In this document: piece by piece, positions 1 through 10,685 of the stretch
How positions within the stretch are numbered: the first letter of the stretch is position 1
How the letters are laid out: every line of letters begins with the position of its first letter
Notes under the pieces: model-generated
The model's input: the letters and a program-made list of their open reading frames with translations, nothing else
What the model was told of the DNA's origin: nothing
The model's database searches: none
NCBI RefSeq assembly: GCF_003852535.1
Contig: NZ_QAJP01000004.1
Location: forward strand, 62,001-126,000
DNA from: Herminiimonas sp. KBW02
GTDB lineage: Bacteria; Pseudomonadota; Gammaproteobacteria; Burkholderiales; Burkholderiaceae_D
DNA: 64,000 nucleotides
Reading direction: 5' to 3'
Translations under genes and position numbers: made by a program

Positions 1-770
1 AGACGATAGAAGAAGCGCACAAGTACGCGAAGGTGAATGTGGCTGCTTCGTCTGAAGACAAGGGTTTTACCTATGTACCTGCACGTGACACCTGGAAGCT
101 GACGCCGGACGCTGCTTACGTGCATATCTGCACCAACGAAACCATCGGCGGTGTCGAGTTCGACTTTACACCTGACGTTGGTAACGTACCTTTAGTCGCG
201 GATATGTCGTCGAATATCCTGTCGCGCGAAATCGATATTTCCAAGTACGCGGTGATTTACGCTGGCGCACAAAAGAACATCGGCCCGGCCGGTGTAACGA
301 TTGTCATCGTGCGTGACGACATGCTGGGCCACGCATTGCCTATCTGCCCGTCCGCATTCGACTGGAAGCAAGTGGCTGAACATGACTCCATGTTTAATAC
401 GCCACCGACTTATCCTATCTATATCGCCGGCCTGACCTTCCAATGGATGAAGCGCCAGGGTGGCGTAGCTGCGATGGAACAGGTCAATATCGCGAAAGCG
501 AAGTTGATGTATGACTACCTGGATTCGACCGGCTTCTACCTGAACAATGTTCCTGTAGCGAATCGCTCGCGCATGAACGTGCCGTTTTTCCTGAAAGACG
601 AATCGTTGAACGGGAAGTTCATCGCGGAAGCGGACCAGCAAGGTCTGGTGCAACTCAAAGGTCATAGCTCGGTCGGCGGCATGCGTGCGTCGATCTATAA
701 CGCGATGCCGATTGAGGGTGTGCAGGCACTGGTCGCGTTCATGAAAGACTTCGAGAAAAAGTACGGCTGA
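1..770 (+). CDS. serC: Phosphoserine aminotransferase, 3' part (cut by window start)
   Basis: The reading frame is open from base 3, so the true start lies before the window. SerC is a PLP-dependent fold-type I aminotransferase that makes 3-phosphoserine from 3-phosphohydroxypyruvate (serine synthesis) and also acts in pyridoxine synthesis. The visible part carries the PLP-lysine motif [11 protein letters not shown] (about nt 264-296), the CTNETIGG substrate-loop motif near nt 123-152, and the C-terminal [15 protein letters not shown] signature that ends SerC proteins. It is followed 33 bp later by pheA in the same direction, the usual order of the betaproteobacterial serine/aromatic supraoperon. 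Identity is secure; only the N-terminus is missing. Confidence 0.96.
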   Translation, partial: TIEEAHKYAKVNVAASSEDKGFTYVPARDTWKLTPDAAYVHICTNETIGGVEFDFTPDVGNVPLVADMSSNILSREIDISKYAVIYAGAQKNIGPAGVTIVIVRDDMLGHALPICPSAFDWKQVAEHDSMFNTPPTYPIYIAGLTFQWMKRQGGVAAMEQVNIAKAKLMYDYLDSTGFYLNNVPVANRSRMNVPFFLKDESLNGKFIAEADQQGLVQLKGHSSVGGMRASIYNAMPIEGVQALVAFMKDFEKKYG

Positions 771-803
771 TTTTTATTCAAATAAAAGATTGTTTGCATA
801 ACT

Positions 804-1880
804 ATGACGACCGACGACAAGCTTAAACCACTGCGTGAACAGATCGACGCGATCGACGCGCAAATTCTCGATTTACTGAATCGGCGCGCACGCGTCGCGC
901 AGGAAGTCGGCCATGTGAAGGCGGAGACCAATGCCCCGGTCTTCCGTCCGGAACGCGAAGCGCAGGTTTTGCGCAGCGTGGCAGAACGCAATCCCGGGCC
1001 TTTGCTCGATACCGATATCCAGACCGTCTTCCGCGAAGTGATGTCGGCATGCCGCGCGCTGGAAAAGCGCGTGACGGTCGCTTACCTGGGGCCGGTCGGT
1101 ACTTTTAGCGAGCAGGCTGTGTATCAGCAATTCGGCCGTTCTGTCGATGCGATGCCATGTGCCTCCATTGATGAAGTATTCCGCGCGACCGAGGCCGGTA
1201 CTGCCGATTTCGGCGTTGTGCCTATCGAGAATTCATCGGAAGGCGTAATCAATCGCACGCTGGACTTGCTGCTGCAAACCACGCTGACGATCAGCGGTGA
1301 AGTGTCGATCCAGGTGAATCACAGCCTGATGACGCGTACCGGTTCGATGACAGGTGTAAAGACTATCTGTGCCCATTCGCAGGCACTGGCGCAATGCCAG
1401 GTCTGGCTGAACCAGAATTACCCGAACATCGAGCGCATGGCGGTTGCATCTAATGGTGAAGCGGCACGTCTGGCGGGCGAAGATCCGAGTGTGGCTGCTA
1501 TTGCCAGTGAAATCGCCGGACAAAAATACCAGTTACAAGTCATCAAGGCACACATTCAGGACGATCCGCATAACCGTACCCGCTTTGCGGTCATCGGCCG
1601 TTTGCAAACGTCGGCCAGCGGCAAGGATCAAACCTCGCTGGTACTCTCGGTGCCGAACAAGGCGGGTGCGGTCTACAACCTGCTGGCGCCACTGGCCAAG
1701 CATGGTGTGTCGATGACGCGTTTCGAATCGCGTCCGGCACGCATGGGTACGTGGGAATACTATTTCTACGTCGATGTGGAAGGCCATCTGCAAGACGTCA
1801 AGGTCGAAAACGCCTTGAAAGAACTAAAAGACAACGCAGCATTCTTCAAAGTGCTGGGTTCGTATCCATTCAGTTTGTAA
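804..1880 (+). CDS. pheA: Bifunctional chorismate mutase / prephenate dehydratase (P-protein)
   Basis: A 358-residue fusion that converts chorismate to prephenate and then to phenylpyruvate, the committed route to phenylalanine. Residues 1-90 form an AroQ-type chorismate mutase (helical, starting with LREQIDAIDAQILDLLNRRA). Residues 92-270 form the prephenate dehydratase domain with the catalytic TRF motif at 259-261. Residues 275-358 form an ACT domain with the ESRP phenylalanine-binding motif at 308-311, so feedback inhibition by Phe is expected. The length matches other proteobacterial P-proteins. The ATG start agrees with the family N-terminus, though no strong Shine-Dalgarno is visible. 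Confidence 0.97.
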   Translation: MTTDDKLKPLREQIDAIDAQILDLLNRRARVAQEVGHVKAETNAPVFRPEREAQVLRSVAERNPGPLLDTDIQTVFREVMSACRALEKRVTVAYLGPVGTFSEQAVYQQFGRSVDAMPCASIDEVFRATEAGTADFGVVPIENSSEGVINRTLDLLLQTTLTISGEVSIQVNHSLMTRTGSMTGVKTICAHSQALAQCQVWLNQNYPNIERMAVASNGEAARLAGEDPSVAAIASEIAGQKYQLQVIKAHIQDDPHNRTRFAVIGRLQTSASGKDQTSLVLSVPNKAGAVYNLLAPLAKHGVSMTRFESRPARMGTWEYYFYVDVEGHLQDVKVENALKELKDNAAFFKVLGSYPFSL

Positions 1881-1956
1881 TCTGTTTGTGAAGTATGGCG
1901 GGCGCTGCGTGCGGTGCCCGACTGTACTTCAGACGTGATTTATTTTGGAATCTGCT

Positions 1957-3063
1957 ATGTCAATTAAGTTTGGTCCTGACTACGTTCGTGCGATTGCGCC
2001 TTATCAGGGTGGTCGCCCGATTGCTGAAGTCGCGCGTGAGTTCGGCCTCGATGAAGCAAAAATCGTCAAACTCGCTTCAAATGAAAATCCGCTCGGCATG
2101 CCCGAATCTGCGAAGCAGGCGATGGCTGCAGCGCTGGAGGATGCCGGTCGTTATCCGGACGGTAATGGCTTTGAACTGAAGGCAGCACTGACCGCCAAGT
2201 ATGGTGTGCCTGCTGAATGGATCACGCTGGGTAACGGCAGCAACGACATCCTCGAACTGGCTGCACATGCGTTTGTGCAGCCGGGCCAGTCGGTCATTTA
2301 TGCGCAGTATTCTTTTGCCGTCTATCCATTGGCCGCGCAAGCTGTCGGTGGCCGCTCGCTGGTGATCGCCGCGAAAGATTTTGGTCATGATCTGGATGCG
2401 ATGGCGGATGCGATAGAAGCCGATACGCGTTTGATCTTTGTTGCGAATCCAAACAATCCAACCGGTACCTTTATCCCGGGTGCGCAGATCGAAGCTTTCC
2501 TCAAGCGCGTGCCACCTGAAGTTGTGGTGGTGCTGGATGAAGCTTATACCGAATTCCTTGCGCCGGAACAGCAATACGATTCCATCGCCTGGGTCGCCAA
2601 GTATCCTAATTTGCTGGTGTCGCGCTCCATGTCCAAGGTCTATGGCCTCGCAGGTTTGCGTATCGGTTACGGCATCGCGCAAGCGGGCATTACCGATTTG
2701 CTCAATCGCATACGCCAGCCTTTCAATGTGAATTCGCTGGCGCAAGCAGCTGCGATTGCGGCATTGAATGACCATGCTTTCGTACAAAAAAGCGCGCAAC
2801 TGAATGCGGCCGGTTACCGTCAGCTGACACAGGCTTTTGATGAACTGAAGCTGCGCTATCTGCCGTCTTCCGGTAATTTTGTGATGGTCAAGGTCGGTGA
2901 TGACGACGGTGCTGGTGCACGCGTCAATCTGGCTTTGCTGAAGCAGGGCGTGATCGTGCGTCCGGTCGGTAACTACGGCTTGCCGCAGTGGTTGCGCATT
3001 TCCATCGGACTGGAAGAAGAAAATACAATCTTCATCGCGGCGCTGAAAAAAGCCCTGGCCTGA
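1957..3063 (+). CDS. hisC: Histidinol-phosphate aminotransferase (HisC2 type)
   Basis: A PLP-dependent aminotransferase of 368 residues. HisC2-type enzymes within aromatic operons are thought to act on histidinol phosphate and often also on aromatic amino or keto acids, which fits the place between pheA and tyrA. Motifs seen: SNENPLG (41-47), NPNNPTG (164-170), DEAYTEF (194-200) and SMSKVYGLAG with the PLP lysine at about 227. ATG at 1957 gives the normal N-terminus MSIKFGPDYV; an upstream in-frame TTG would add only four residues. The position suggests a role in the final transamination to Phe and Tyr as well as histidine synthesis; this is inference. Confidence 0.94.
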   Translation: MSIKFGPDYVRAIAPYQGGRPIAEVAREFGLDEAKIVKLASNENPLGMPESAKQAMAAALEDAGRYPDGNGFELKAALTAKYGVPAEWITLGNGSNDILELAAHAFVQPGQSVIYAQYSFAVYPLAAQAVGGRSLVIAAKDFGHDLDAMADAIEADTRLIFVANPNNPTGTFIPGAQIEAFLKRVPPEVVVVLDEAYTEFLAPEQQYDSIAWVAKYPNLLVSRSMSKVYGLAGLRIGYGIAQAGITDLLNRIRQPFNVNSLAQAAAIAALNDHAFVQKSAQLNAAGYRQLTQAFDELKLRYLPSSGNFVMVKVGDDDGAGARVNLALLKQGVIVRPVGNYGLPQWLRISIGLEEENTIFIAALKKALA

Positions 3064-3102
3064 TGTTGTACTAATCCGATCAACTTTAATCCTTACGCTC
3101 TC

Positions 3103-4005
3103 GTGCTAAAAAAAATCGTCATCTTTGGAGTGGGTTTGATAGGCGGATCGTTTGCGCGCGCTTTGCGCCAGGCGGGAGCAGTTGAGCAAATCGTTGGCGT
3201 AGGGCGTACTGCTGCGGTATTACAGCGCGCCAAAGAACTGGGCATCATCGATGTCGCCAGCACTTCAGTGGAAGAAGCTTTGCGCGATGCCGACCTGGTG
3301 TTGCTGGCAGCACCGGTTGCGCAAACCGAAGTGATCCTGAAATCCATCAGACCCTATCTGCAAGCCGGTACGGTAGTGACTGACGCCGGTAGTATCAAAG
3401 GCGAAGTCGTTGCTACTGCGCGTGCAGTACTGGGTGAGAAGATTGCGCAATTCGTGCCGGGTCATCCTATCGCCGGCCTGGAAGCCAACGGCCCGGAAGC
3501 AGCTATTCCCGATCTGTATGTCGGCAAGAAGGTCGTGCTGACACCGCTGGCGGAAAACTCTGCCGCCGATGTCGCATTGGTAGCGCAAGCATGGCAGCAA
3601 TGCGGTGCGATCATCCATCAGTTAACACCAGAAAACCACGATGCAGTATTTGCTGCCGTCAGTCATTTGCCGCACTTGCTGGCGTTTGCACTGGTGGACG
3701 ATATTGCGAACAAGCCGCATGCTGATTTGCTGTTCCAGTATGCGGCCAGCGGCTTTCGTGACTTCACACGGATAGCCGGTTCTTCGCCCGAGATGTGGCG
3801 CGATATCAGTTTGTCGAACCAGGACGCGATCCTGACCGAACTGGACGCCTATATTGCCCAGCTGACGCGCTTCCGCGCGCAATTGGCGGCTGGCGACGGC
3901 GCAGCGATGCAGGCCATGTTTGCGAACGCACAGCAGGCGCGCCAGAATTGGCAGCGCAGCATAGAAACGGCTGAACCTCAGCACCAACCAGATGGCGATA
4001 AATGA
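3103..4005 (+). CDS. tyrA: Prephenate dehydrogenase
   Basis: A 300-residue NAD(P)-dependent dehydrogenase that oxidatively decarboxylates prephenate (or arogenate) to the tyrosine precursor. It opens with the dinucleotide-binding glycine motif [11 protein letters not shown] (residues 7-17) and holds the TyrA signature TDAGSIKG (93-100) and the catalytic GHPIAG segment (120-125). The start is GTG at 3103. There is no chorismate mutase or ACT domain, so this is the short monofunctional form. The last four bases (ATGA) overlap the start of aroA, indicating translational coupling. Confidence 0.95.
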   Translation: MLKKIVIFGVGLIGGSFARALRQAGAVEQIVGVGRTAAVLQRAKELGIIDVASTSVEEALRDADLVLLAAPVAQTEVILKSIRPYLQAGTVVTDAGSIKGEVVATARAVLGEKIAQFVPGHPIAGLEANGPEAAIPDLYVGKKVVLTPLAENSAADVALVAQAWQQCGAIIHQLTPENHDAVFAAVSHLPHLLAFALVDDIANKPHADLLFQYAASGFRDFTRIAGSSPEMWRDISLSNQDAILTELDAYIAQLTRFRAQLAAGDGAAMQAMFANAQQARQNWQRSIETAEPQHQPDGDK

Positions 4006-5327
4006 AACACTATCCGCATTATCTTGACCTGAAACCGGCGATGCACGCGAAAGGCGTGGTGCGTTTGCCTGGCTCCAAAAGTATTTCCAACCGTACCTTG
4101 CTGTTGGCTGCATTAGCGCAGGGCACGACGCATATCCGTGATTTGCTGGCTTCCGACGATACGCATGTAATGCTGATGGCTTTGCAAAAGCTGGGTGTCA
4201 AATGGGAACAGATAGGCGAGTCGCAGGATTACATCGTGCATGGTGTCGATGGCAGTTTCCCGGTACATCAGGCTGATCTGTTCATGGGTAATGCGGGTAC
4301 CGCGATACGTCCGTTGACAGCGGCGCTGGCAGTGACAGGTGGTGATTACACTTTGCATGGCGTGTCGCGTATGCATGAGCGTCCTATTGGTGATCTGGTC
4401 GATGCCTTGAATGCGATCGGTACACATATTGAATATACCGGCGAGCCGGGTTATCCGCCGCTGCACATTCAGCGTGGTCGCATCCACGCGCATGAGATGT
4501 CGGTGCGCGGCAATGTTTCCAGCCAGTTCCTGACGGCGCTGCTGATGGCTGCTCCTTTGATGGCGCGCGAACAGGATGTGACCATCAATGTGATCGGTGA
4601 GTTGATCTCCAAACCGTATATCGAAATCACGCTAAACCTGATTCAGCGTTTCGGCGTGGAAGTGCAGCGCAGTGGCTGGCAATCGTTCACGGTGAAAGCC
4701 GGACAACGCTATGTCAGTCCGGGCAATATCCATGTTGAAGGTGATGCCTCGTCGGCGTCCTACTTCCTTGCGGCTGGTGCAATTGCTGGTGGTCCGGTTC
4801 GTGTTGAAGGTGTGGGGCAAAACAGTATCCAGGGAGATGTACGTTTTGTTGAGTCGCTGGAACAAATGGGCGCCACCATACGCATGGGCGATAACTGGAT
4901 AGAAGCGGAATCGAATGGCGTGTTACGCGCGATTGATGCCGACTTCAACCATATTCCGGATGCCGCGATGACAATCGCCGTAGTGGCTTTGTATGCCGAC
5001 GGTCCAAGCATCTTGCGCAATATCGGTAGCTGGCGTGTGAAGGAAACCGATCGCATCAGTGCGATGGCGACCGAGCTGCGCAAGCTGGGTGCGATTGTGG
5101 AAGAAGGCGAAGATTATCTGAAGGTGACGCCACCGGCAGAGATACTGTCCGCTGCGATTGATACTTATGACGATCACCGTATGGCGATGTGCTTCTCGCT
5201 GGCGACACTGGATGGCGCCGCGCGTCGTGGCAACAAAGAGCGCATCAATGACCCGCAATGCGTGGCCAAAACCTTCCCTGATTATTTCGAAGCCTTTGCC
5301 AAGGTTACCGAAGAAAGTTTGTTTTAA
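4002..5327 (+). CDS. aroA: 3-phosphoshikimate 1-carboxyvinyltransferase (EPSP synthase)
   Basis: A 441-residue enzyme of the shikimate pathway that transfers enolpyruvate from PEP to shikimate-3-phosphate; it is the target of glyphosate. Motifs: PGSKSISNR at 23-31 (the lysine binds PEP), and [12 protein letters not shown] at 95-106, the class I signature in which the NAGTAxRP sequence marks glyphosate-sensitive enzymes. Later conserved segments include the KETDRI and DDHRMAM stretches near the C-terminus. It overlaps tyrA by 4 bp and precedes cmk by 93 bp, as in related betaproteobacteria. Confidence 0.97.
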   Translation: MKHYPHYLDLKPAMHAKGVVRLPGSKSISNRTLLLAALAQGTTHIRDLLASDDTHVMLMALQKLGVKWEQIGESQDYIVHGVDGSFPVHQADLFMGNAGTAIRPLTAALAVTGGDYTLHGVSRMHERPIGDLVDALNAIGTHIEYTGEPGYPPLHIQRGRIHAHEMSVRGNVSSQFLTALLMAAPLMAREQDVTINVIGELISKPYIEITLNLIQRFGVEVQRSGWQSFTVKAGQRYVSPGNIHVEGDASSASYFLAAGAIAGGPVRVEGVGQNSIQGDVRFVESLEQMGATIRMGDNWIEAESNGVLRAIDADFNHIPDAAMTIAVVALYADGPSILRNIGSWRVKETDRISAMATELRKLGAIVEEGEDYLKVTPPAEILSAAIDTYDDHRMAMCFSLATLDGAARRGNKERINDPQCVAKTFPDYFEAFAKVTEESLF

Positions 5328-5420
5328 GGTATAGCGGAATGCGGCAGTATTCCGCTACCTATCCATCCCCTTTATGACTGTGGCTTGAGGCCTCAGTTGT
5401 ATTTTTGACACACTTGTTAA

Positions 5421-6098
5421 ATGACATCCACTCCATCTTCTGCCATTCCGGTCATCGCTATTGATGGTCCGACCGCTTCCGGCAAAGGCACGGTTGCCCA
5501 ACTGGTAGCAACCGAACTCGGTTTCCACTACCTGGATTCGGGCGCTTTGTACCGCCTGACGGCCTTGTCTGCCTTATATCGCGGCATCGCGATTGATGAC
5601 GAGCAAGCTATCGCTAATTCCGTCGAAACCCTCAAATGTGGCTTCAAAGATGGCGACATCTTCCTTGATCGTGAAAATGTCACGATGTCGATCCGGGCGG
5701 AAGAAGTTGGTAATACAGCATCAAAAATTGCTGCTTTGCCTGCAGTGCGCAAGGCGCTGGTCGATTTGCAGCTGCGCTTCCGTGAAGCGCCGGGCCTGAT
5801 TGCCGACGGACGGGATATGGGAACCGTGATTTTCCCGGACGCCGAACTCAAGGTCTTCCTTACCGCCAGTGCCGAGGCGCGCGCCGAAAGACGTTATAAG
5901 CAATTGATTGACAAGGGATTTTCTGCTAATATAGAAGACCTTCTGAAAGATTTGAACGAACGGGATGCACGTGATGCGAATCGCGCCATTGCCCCGCTCA
6001 AACCCGCCGAAGAGGCATATTTGCTGGATACCTCGAATCTGACTGTGCAGCAAGCAGTGGATCAGGTGCTCACCTGGTATGCAGCTGTAAAGGCTTAG
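5421..6098 (+). CDS. cmk: Cytidylate kinase
   Basis: A 225-residue P-loop kinase that phosphorylates (d)CMP to (d)CDP. The phosphate-binding loop GPTASGKG lies at residues 16-23, followed by the YLDSGALYR segment typical of Cmk and the [13 protein letters not shown] motif near the middle. The length is normal for the bacterial family. It stands directly upstream of rpsA, an arrangement conserved across proteobacteria (E. coli cmk-rpsA). The ATG at 5421 follows a 93-bp spacer after aroA in which no terminator was recognised. Confidence 0.96.
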   Translation: MTSTPSSAIPVIAIDGPTASGKGTVAQLVATELGFHYLDSGALYRLTALSALYRGIAIDDEQAIANSVETLKCGFKDGDIFLDRENVTMSIRAEEVGNTASKIAALPAVRKALVDLQLRFREAPGLIADGRDMGTVIFPDAELKVFLTASAEARAERRYKQLIDKGFSANIEDLLKDLNERDARDANRAIAPLKPAEEAYLLDTSNLTVQQAVDQVLTWYAAVKA

Positions 6099-6266
6099 GC
6101 TGTAAAGAATTAAGTAGTAAAGCTAGTAGCTGTTTGTAGTACCTGGTGTCTGTCCGGTGCAAAGTCGGGCAGACGTTGAAAAACCTAACCCATAATTCGT
6201 TCCTTTTGCTGTTTTTATATATGGCAAATCGAGTAAAACCGAATTCTGGTCAACTTGTTTAAATCT

Positions 6267-7982
6267 ATGACTACTGTTGTCACCTCCGAAGCAACACCTG
6301 TTGGTATGGAAAGTTTTGCCGCTCTTTTTGAAGAATCGTTGTCACGTCAGGACATGCGTTCTGGTGAAGTGATTTCGGCTGAAGTTGTCCGCCTCGACCA
6401 TAACTTCGTTATCGTCAACGCTGGCTTGAAGTCGGAAGCATTTATTCCAATCGAAGAATTCAAAAACGACAATGGCGAACTCGAAGTCAACGTTGGCGAT
6501 TTTATTTCCGTCGCTATTGAATCCCTCGAAAACGGTTTTGGCGACACTATCCTGTCGCGCGACAAGGCTAAACGCCTGGCATCGTGGCTCTCGCTTGAAA
6601 AAGCGATGGAATCCGGTGAAATCGTTGTCGGTACCGTTAACGGTAAAGTCAAAGGCGGTCTGACCGTTTTGACCAATGGCATCCGCGCATTCTTGCCGGG
6701 TTCGCTGGTTGATACCCGTCCTGTCAAAGACACGACTCCATTCGAAGGCAAAACGCTCGAATTCAAAGTTATCAAACTCGATCGCAAACGTAACAACGTT
6801 GTGCTGTCGCGTCGCGCTGTCATCGAAGCATCGATGGGCGAAGAACGTCAAAAACTGATGGAAACCCTGAAAGAAGGCACCATCGTTACTGGCGTCGTTA
6901 AAAACATCACCGACTACGGCGCGTTCGTGGATCTGGGTGGTATCGATGGTCTGTTGCACATCACCGATCTGGCATGGCGTCGTGTGCGTCACCCATCGGA
7001 AGTACTCACCGTCGGTCAAGAAATCACCGCGAAAGTACTCAAGTACGATCAAGAGAAAAACCGTGTATCGCTGGGCGTCAAACAATTGGGCGACGATCCT
7101 TGGACCGGTTTGTCCCGTCGTTACCCACAAGGCACACGCCTGTTCGGTAAAGTCACCAACCTGACCGACTACGGCTCATTCGTTGAAGTCGAACAAGGTA
7201 TCGAAGGTCTGGTGCACGTTTCCGAAATGGACTGGACCAACAAAAACGTGGCACCAAACAAAGTCGTTCAATTGGGCGATGAAGTTGAAGTCATGGTTCT
7301 GGAAATCGACGAAGAACGTCGTCGTATCAGCCTCGGCATGAAACAATGTAAAGCCAACCCATGGGATGACTTTGCTGTGACCCATAAAAAAGGTGACAAA
7401 GTTCGTGGCGCGATCAAATCGATCACCGACTTCGGCGTGTTCATCGGCCTGGCTGGCAACATCGACGGTCTGGTTCACTTGTCCGACCTGTCCTGGACAG
7501 AAACCGGCGAAGAAGCTGTTCGTCGCTTCAAGAAAGGTGACGAGCTGGAAGCAATCGTGTTGGCTATCGACGTGGAACGTGAACGCGTATCCCTCGGCGT
7601 TAAACAACTCGAAGGCGACCCATTCAACAACTTCGCTGCAATGAACGACAAAGGCGCGTTGGTAACTGGTACCGTTAAATCGGTTGAGCCTAAAGGTGCA
7701 GTGATCCAATTGTCCGATGAAGTTGAAGGCTACTTGCGCGCTTCCGAAATCTCCCGCGATCGCGTGGAAGATGCTGGTACGCACCTGAAAGTCGGCGACA
7801 CAGTTGAAGCTATGGTCATCAACGTTGACCGCAAAGCACGCGGCATCCAACTGTCGATCAAAGCTAAAGACAATGTTGAAACGCAAGAAGCAATGCAAAA
7901 AATGTCGTCGGATTCGAACGCTGCATCCGGTACGACCAGCCTCGGCGCATTGCTCAAAGCTAAGCTCGATAACAAGAACTAA
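6267..7982 (+). CDS. rpsA: 30S ribosomal protein S1
   Basis: A 571-residue RNA-binding protein built from six S1 (OB-fold) repeats; it delivers mRNA to the 30S subunit. The repeat signatures are visible as the [25 protein letters not shown] and [13 protein letters not shown] blocks, with HITDL/HVSEMDW/HLSDLSW partners. ATG at 6267 gives the usual MTT-type N-terminus; an in-frame TTG at 6255 would add four residues. As in many S1 genes, no clear Shine-Dalgarno precedes the start and the upstream region (6099-6266) is AT-rich, consistent with S1 leader autoregulation. Codon use is strongly biased toward highly expressed codons. ihfB follows after 11 bp. Confidence 0.97.
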   Translation: MTTVVTSEATPVGMESFAALFEESLSRQDMRSGEVISAEVVRLDHNFVIVNAGLKSEAFIPIEEFKNDNGELEVNVGDFISVAIESLENGFGDTILSRDKAKRLASWLSLEKAMESGEIVVGTVNGKVKGGLTVLTNGIRAFLPGSLVDTRPVKDTTPFEGKTLEFKVIKLDRKRNNVVLSRRAVIEASMGEERQKLMETLKEGTIVTGVVKNITDYGAFVDLGGIDGLLHITDLAWRRVRHPSEVLTVGQEITAKVLKYDQEKNRVSLGVKQLGDDPWTGLSRRYPQGTRLFGKVTNLTDYGSFVEVEQGIEGLVHVSEMDWTNKNVAPNKVVQLGDEVEVMVLEIDEERRRISLGMKQCKANPWDDFAVTHKKGDKVRGAIKSITDFGVFIGLAGNIDGLVHLSDLSWTETGEEAVRRFKKGDELEAIVLAIDVERERVSLGVKQLEGDPFNNFAAMNDKGALVTGTVKSVEPKGAVIQLSDEVEGYLRASEISRDRVEDAGTHLKVGDTVEAMVINVDRKARGIQLSIKAKDNVETQEAMQKMSSDSNAASGTTSLGALLKAKLDNKN

Positions 7983-7993
7983 GACCATCGTCA

Positions 7994-8299
7994 ATGACAA
8001 AGTCGGAGCTGATTGCTCGCTTGGCTGAGCGTTATCCGCAACTGGTAGCTAAGGATGCGGATTACGCGGTCAAAACCATCCTTGATGCAATGTCCGATGC
8101 CCTGGCAACCGGACAACGCATCGAGATACGTGGTTTTGGCAGCTTTGCACTCAATAGTCGCCCGCCGCGTATCGGTCGCAACCCGAAGTCGGGTGACAAG
8201 GTGATGGTCCCGGAAAAACGGGTACCACACTTCAAGCCAGGCAAGCAGTTGCGTGAGCGTGTGGATGCGATGGTTGGGCAACCAATCATCGAAGACTGA
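7994..8299 (+). CDS. ihfB: Integration host factor subunit beta
   Basis: A 101-residue HU/IHF-family DNA-bending protein that pairs with IhfA. It begins [15 protein letters not shown] and carries the family signature [18 protein letters not shown] in the middle (DNA-inserting beta arms) and a [12 protein letters not shown]-terminal helix typical of the beta subunit. It lies 11 bp after rpsA, the same linkage as in E. coli, and is followed by a strong rho-independent terminator. Confidence 0.96.
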   Translation: MTKSELIARLAERYPQLVAKDADYAVKTILDAMSDALATGQRIEIRGFGSFALNSRPPRIGRNPKSGDKVMVPEKRVPHFKPGKQLRERVDAMVGQPIIED

Positions 8300-8320
8300 G
8301 TTGTTTGTAACGAAATAAGG

Positions 8321-8347
8321 ACGGCATCTTCGGATGCCGTTTTTTTT
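8321..8347 (+). terminator. Rho-independent terminator after ihfB
   Basis: The stem CGGCATC / GATGCCG closes on a TTCG tetraloop and runs straight into eight T residues. It lies 20 bp after the ihfB stop, ending the cmk-rpsA-ihfB transcription segment before lapA. Confidence 0.92.
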
Positions 8348-8429
8348 CACGTACAATTTCGTTAATCTATTACTGTGCCAAACTGATGGCATGCAGTAGT
8401 CCGGATCAGCTTATAAAGGAACGAACGCC

Positions 8430-8744
8430 ATGAAAATCCTGCTCAGAATTATTGCTGTCCTACTTTTCATCGTGTTCTTTGGTTTCGCCATGAAGAATAC
8501 GCAGGAAGTATCGCTGCAGTTTTTCCTCGGTTACGAAATGCGCGGACCTTTGGTGTTGCTCCTGCTTGGTTTCTTTGTTGGTGGTGCCGCATTGGGCGTA
8601 TTGGCGATGACGCCGACCCTGTTCCGTCACCGCCGTGAACTGGCAAAACACAAGAAGACGATCGCAACAATACAAAAAGAAGTACAAGAACAGGCTTTGG
8701 TGAAATCGCAGCCGCCACAGCCGGATGCCGTGATTCATCTGTGA
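8430..8744 (+). CDS. lapA: Lipopolysaccharide assembly protein A (DUF1049)
   Basis: A 104-residue inner-membrane protein with two hydrophobic segments (about residues 3-23 and 38-60) and a short basic, coiled-coil-prone cytoplasmic tail (LAKHKKTIATIQKEVQEQA). This is the LapA/DUF1049 layout. LapA works with LapB to couple LPS synthesis to FtsH-mediated LpxC turnover in enterobacteria. The adjacency to lapB, 57 bp downstream, supports the call. AAGGAACG just before the ATG is a fair ribosome-binding site. Confidence 0.88.
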   Translation: MKILLRIIAVLLFIVFFGFAMKNTQEVSLQFFLGYEMRGPLVLLLLGFFVGGAALGVLAMTPTLFRHRRELAKHKKTIATIQKEVQEQALVKSQPPQPDAVIHL

Positions 8745-8801
8745 ACCCCATGAGTCGTGCGTCTTTGAATCATTTGATTACTCTCTACAACACAACATTG
8801 C

Positions 8802-9977
8802 ATGGAATTTGAAACTTGGTGGTTGCTTGCCATACCGGCCTTTTTTACCCTGGGCTGGATTGCTGCGCGCGTTGATATCAAACAGTTGGTTTCGGAATCG
8901 CGCAGTCTGCCGCGCGGCTATTTCAAGGGTTTGAATTTTCTGCTGAATGAACAGCCCGATAAGGCGATCGATGCTTTTATCGAAATCGTCAAACTGGATC
9001 CGGAAACCGCAGAGCTGCATTTTGCTCTGGGTAATTTGTTCCGCCGTCGTGGCGAGACCGAGCGCGCAATACGTGTGCACCAGAACTTGCTGGCGCGTCC
9101 TGACTTGCCGCTCGAGCATAAGGTGCATGCACAGTACGAACTGGGGCAGGATTACCTGAATGCCGGTCTGTTGGATCGGGCGGAAGAAACCTTCAATCAG
9201 TTGATCGATACCCAGTATGGCGCACAGGCGCGACGCGCCTTGCTGGAAATTTATCAGCGTGAAAAGGAATGGGAGCGTGCAATTGAGGCTGCCCATGCGC
9301 TGCAGGAATCAGGTGCCGGTGGTCGTCAGAAGGAAATCGCACAGTTCTATTGTGAACTGGCGCAGGATGAATTGGTGCACACGCATCCTGACACCGCGAT
9401 CAGCCTGCTGGAAAAAGCATTGGCGGCAGATCGCACCAGCGTACGGGCGACCATCCTGCTGGGCGATGCGCAACTGGCACAGGGCGATACCGAATCTGCA
9501 TTGCTGACCTGGCGCCGTGTCGAACATCAGAGCGTGCCGCACGTGGCATTGGTGGCACAGCGTCTGATGGATGGTTATCGTGCAGTAGGGCGCGCGCAGG
9601 AAGGCGTGAATCTGCTGAAGTTCTATCTGGCTGAGGCATCCTCGATTGATTTGCTTGAGGTCGTGTTCAAAGCCGTGCTGGAGCTGGAAGGTGTGGACGC
9701 AGCAAACCAAATGGTCAGCGATGAATTGCGTCGTACGCCAACTCTGCTGGGGCTGGATAAGCTGCTGGAAGCGCGGCTGATGGAAGCGCCGCCGGAAATG
9801 CGTTCTGAACTGTCGCTGGTCAAAAACCTGGTGCATGGTTACACGCAAAAACTGGCCCGCTACCAGTGCAGCCATTGCGGCTTCAAGGCGCGTCAGTATT
9901 ACTGGCAATGCCCTGGTTGCAGCAAATGGGAAAGTTACCCGCCACGCCGCACCGAAGAATTAAATGTCATGAATTAA
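8802..9977 (+). CDS. lapB: Lipopolysaccharide assembly protein B (TPR protein)
   Basis: A 391-residue membrane-anchored TPR protein. An N-terminal hydrophobic anchor (about residues 4-22, with WWLLAIPAFFTLGW) is followed by a series of tetratricopeptide repeats. A C-terminal rubredoxin-type metal knuckle has cysteines at 356, 359, 370 and 373 (CSHC...CPGC). This is the complete LapB (YciM) architecture. In E. coli LapB presents LpxC to FtsH and so limits LPS synthesis. It forms a pair with lapA. Confidence 0.95.
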   Translation: MEFETWWLLAIPAFFTLGWIAARVDIKQLVSESRSLPRGYFKGLNFLLNEQPDKAIDAFIEIVKLDPETAELHFALGNLFRRRGETERAIRVHQNLLARPDLPLEHKVHAQYELGQDYLNAGLLDRAEETFNQLIDTQYGAQARRALLEIYQREKEWERAIEAAHALQESGAGGRQKEIAQFYCELAQDELVHTHPDTAISLLEKALAADRTSVRATILLGDAQLAQGDTESALLTWRRVEHQSVPHVALVAQRLMDGYRAVGRAQEGVNLLKFYLAEASSIDLLEVVFKAVLELEGVDAANQMVSDELRRTPTLLGLDKLLEARLMEAPPEMRSELSLVKNLVHGYTQKLARYQCSHCGFKARQYYWQCPGCSKWESYPPRRTEELNVMN

Positions 9978-10202
9978 GATGTCGCAACATCGCCGGCTAA
10001 GCTGCTTTATGCGTAGTTAAATGCGCGCAGGTTAGCCGGTACTCACTTTCCTCTTGCTTCCCCTTTTATGCATTTCCTTTCGGAAATGTCCGATTCAAAT
10101 CCCTTCTTATTTTTTCTACATTCGGCGCTGGGCTAGCGATAAATATGGCTGTCTGACGTCGTTATCTCTGTGCATTTTTACAAACTGAATAGGGAGATTC
10201 AA

Positions 10203-10532
10203 ATGTTGAAAAAAGTGTTTTTCGCACTTGCAGCTGTGTTTTTCTCAATGAACTTTGCCTGGGCACAAGTCGATGTCAATAAGGCGGACCAGGCGGCGCT
10301 GGACAGTATCAAGGGCATTGGTCCGACTACTTCCAGGGCCATACTCGACGAACGCAAGAAAGGTGGGAATTTCAAGGATTGGGATGATTTGCAGAAGCGC
10401 GTCAAAGGCGTGGGTGACAAGAGTGCAGAAAAGCTCTCTCAAGCCGGGCTTACCGTGAACGGCACGCCGAAGTCTGGCGTCGCCAAACCGGCAACAAAAA
10501 AGGTCGCTGCGAAGGCCAAGTCAGAGAAGTAA
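10203..10532 (+). CDS. ComEA-like secreted helix-hairpin-helix protein
   Basis: A 109-residue protein with a signal peptide (residues 1-21, ending FAWAQ) and a tandem helix-hairpin-helix domain of ComEA type: VDVNKADQAALDSIKGIGP and VKGVGDKSAEKL. The C-terminus (90-109) is an Ala/Lys-rich tail. ComEA-family proteins bind double-stranded DNA in the periplasm during natural transformation, but many short proteobacterial members stand alone and are unstudied. AGGGAG about 7 bp before the ATG at 10203 fixes this start rather than the upstream in-frame GTG. No other competence gene is adjacent. Confidence 0.86.
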   Translation: MLKKVFFALAAVFFSMNFAWAQVDVNKADQAALDSIKGIGPTTSRAILDERKKGGNFKDWDDLQKRVKGVGDKSAEKLSQAGLTVNGTPKSGVAKPATKKVAAKAKSEK

Positions 10533-10562
10533 TCGCACCAATTGTTTGTGTATCCCCGCAAA

Positions 10563-10597
10563 AGCCCCGCCCCGGTATAGAGGTGGGGTTTTTTTAT
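10563..10597 (+). terminator. Rho-independent terminator after the ComEA-like gene
   Basis: The stem CCCCGCC / GGTGGGG (one G-U pair) encloses a 10-nt loop and is followed by seven Ts. It ends transcription before cysM. Confidence 0.88.
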
Positions 10598-10685
10598 GCC
10601 TGCATGGTTTTTATCGAGTTCGTACGCGCAAGGGCATCTGCGATTAAAATGGCGTTTTCCCGGAAACACCATACAAGCACTCACT

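Noticed and set aside
7176-8000. A 274-codon reverse frame opposite rpsA, and a similar one at 6342-7130
   Set aside because: Antisense shadows of the S1 repeats with the same Phe/Val/Asp-rich bias; no start signal or domain.
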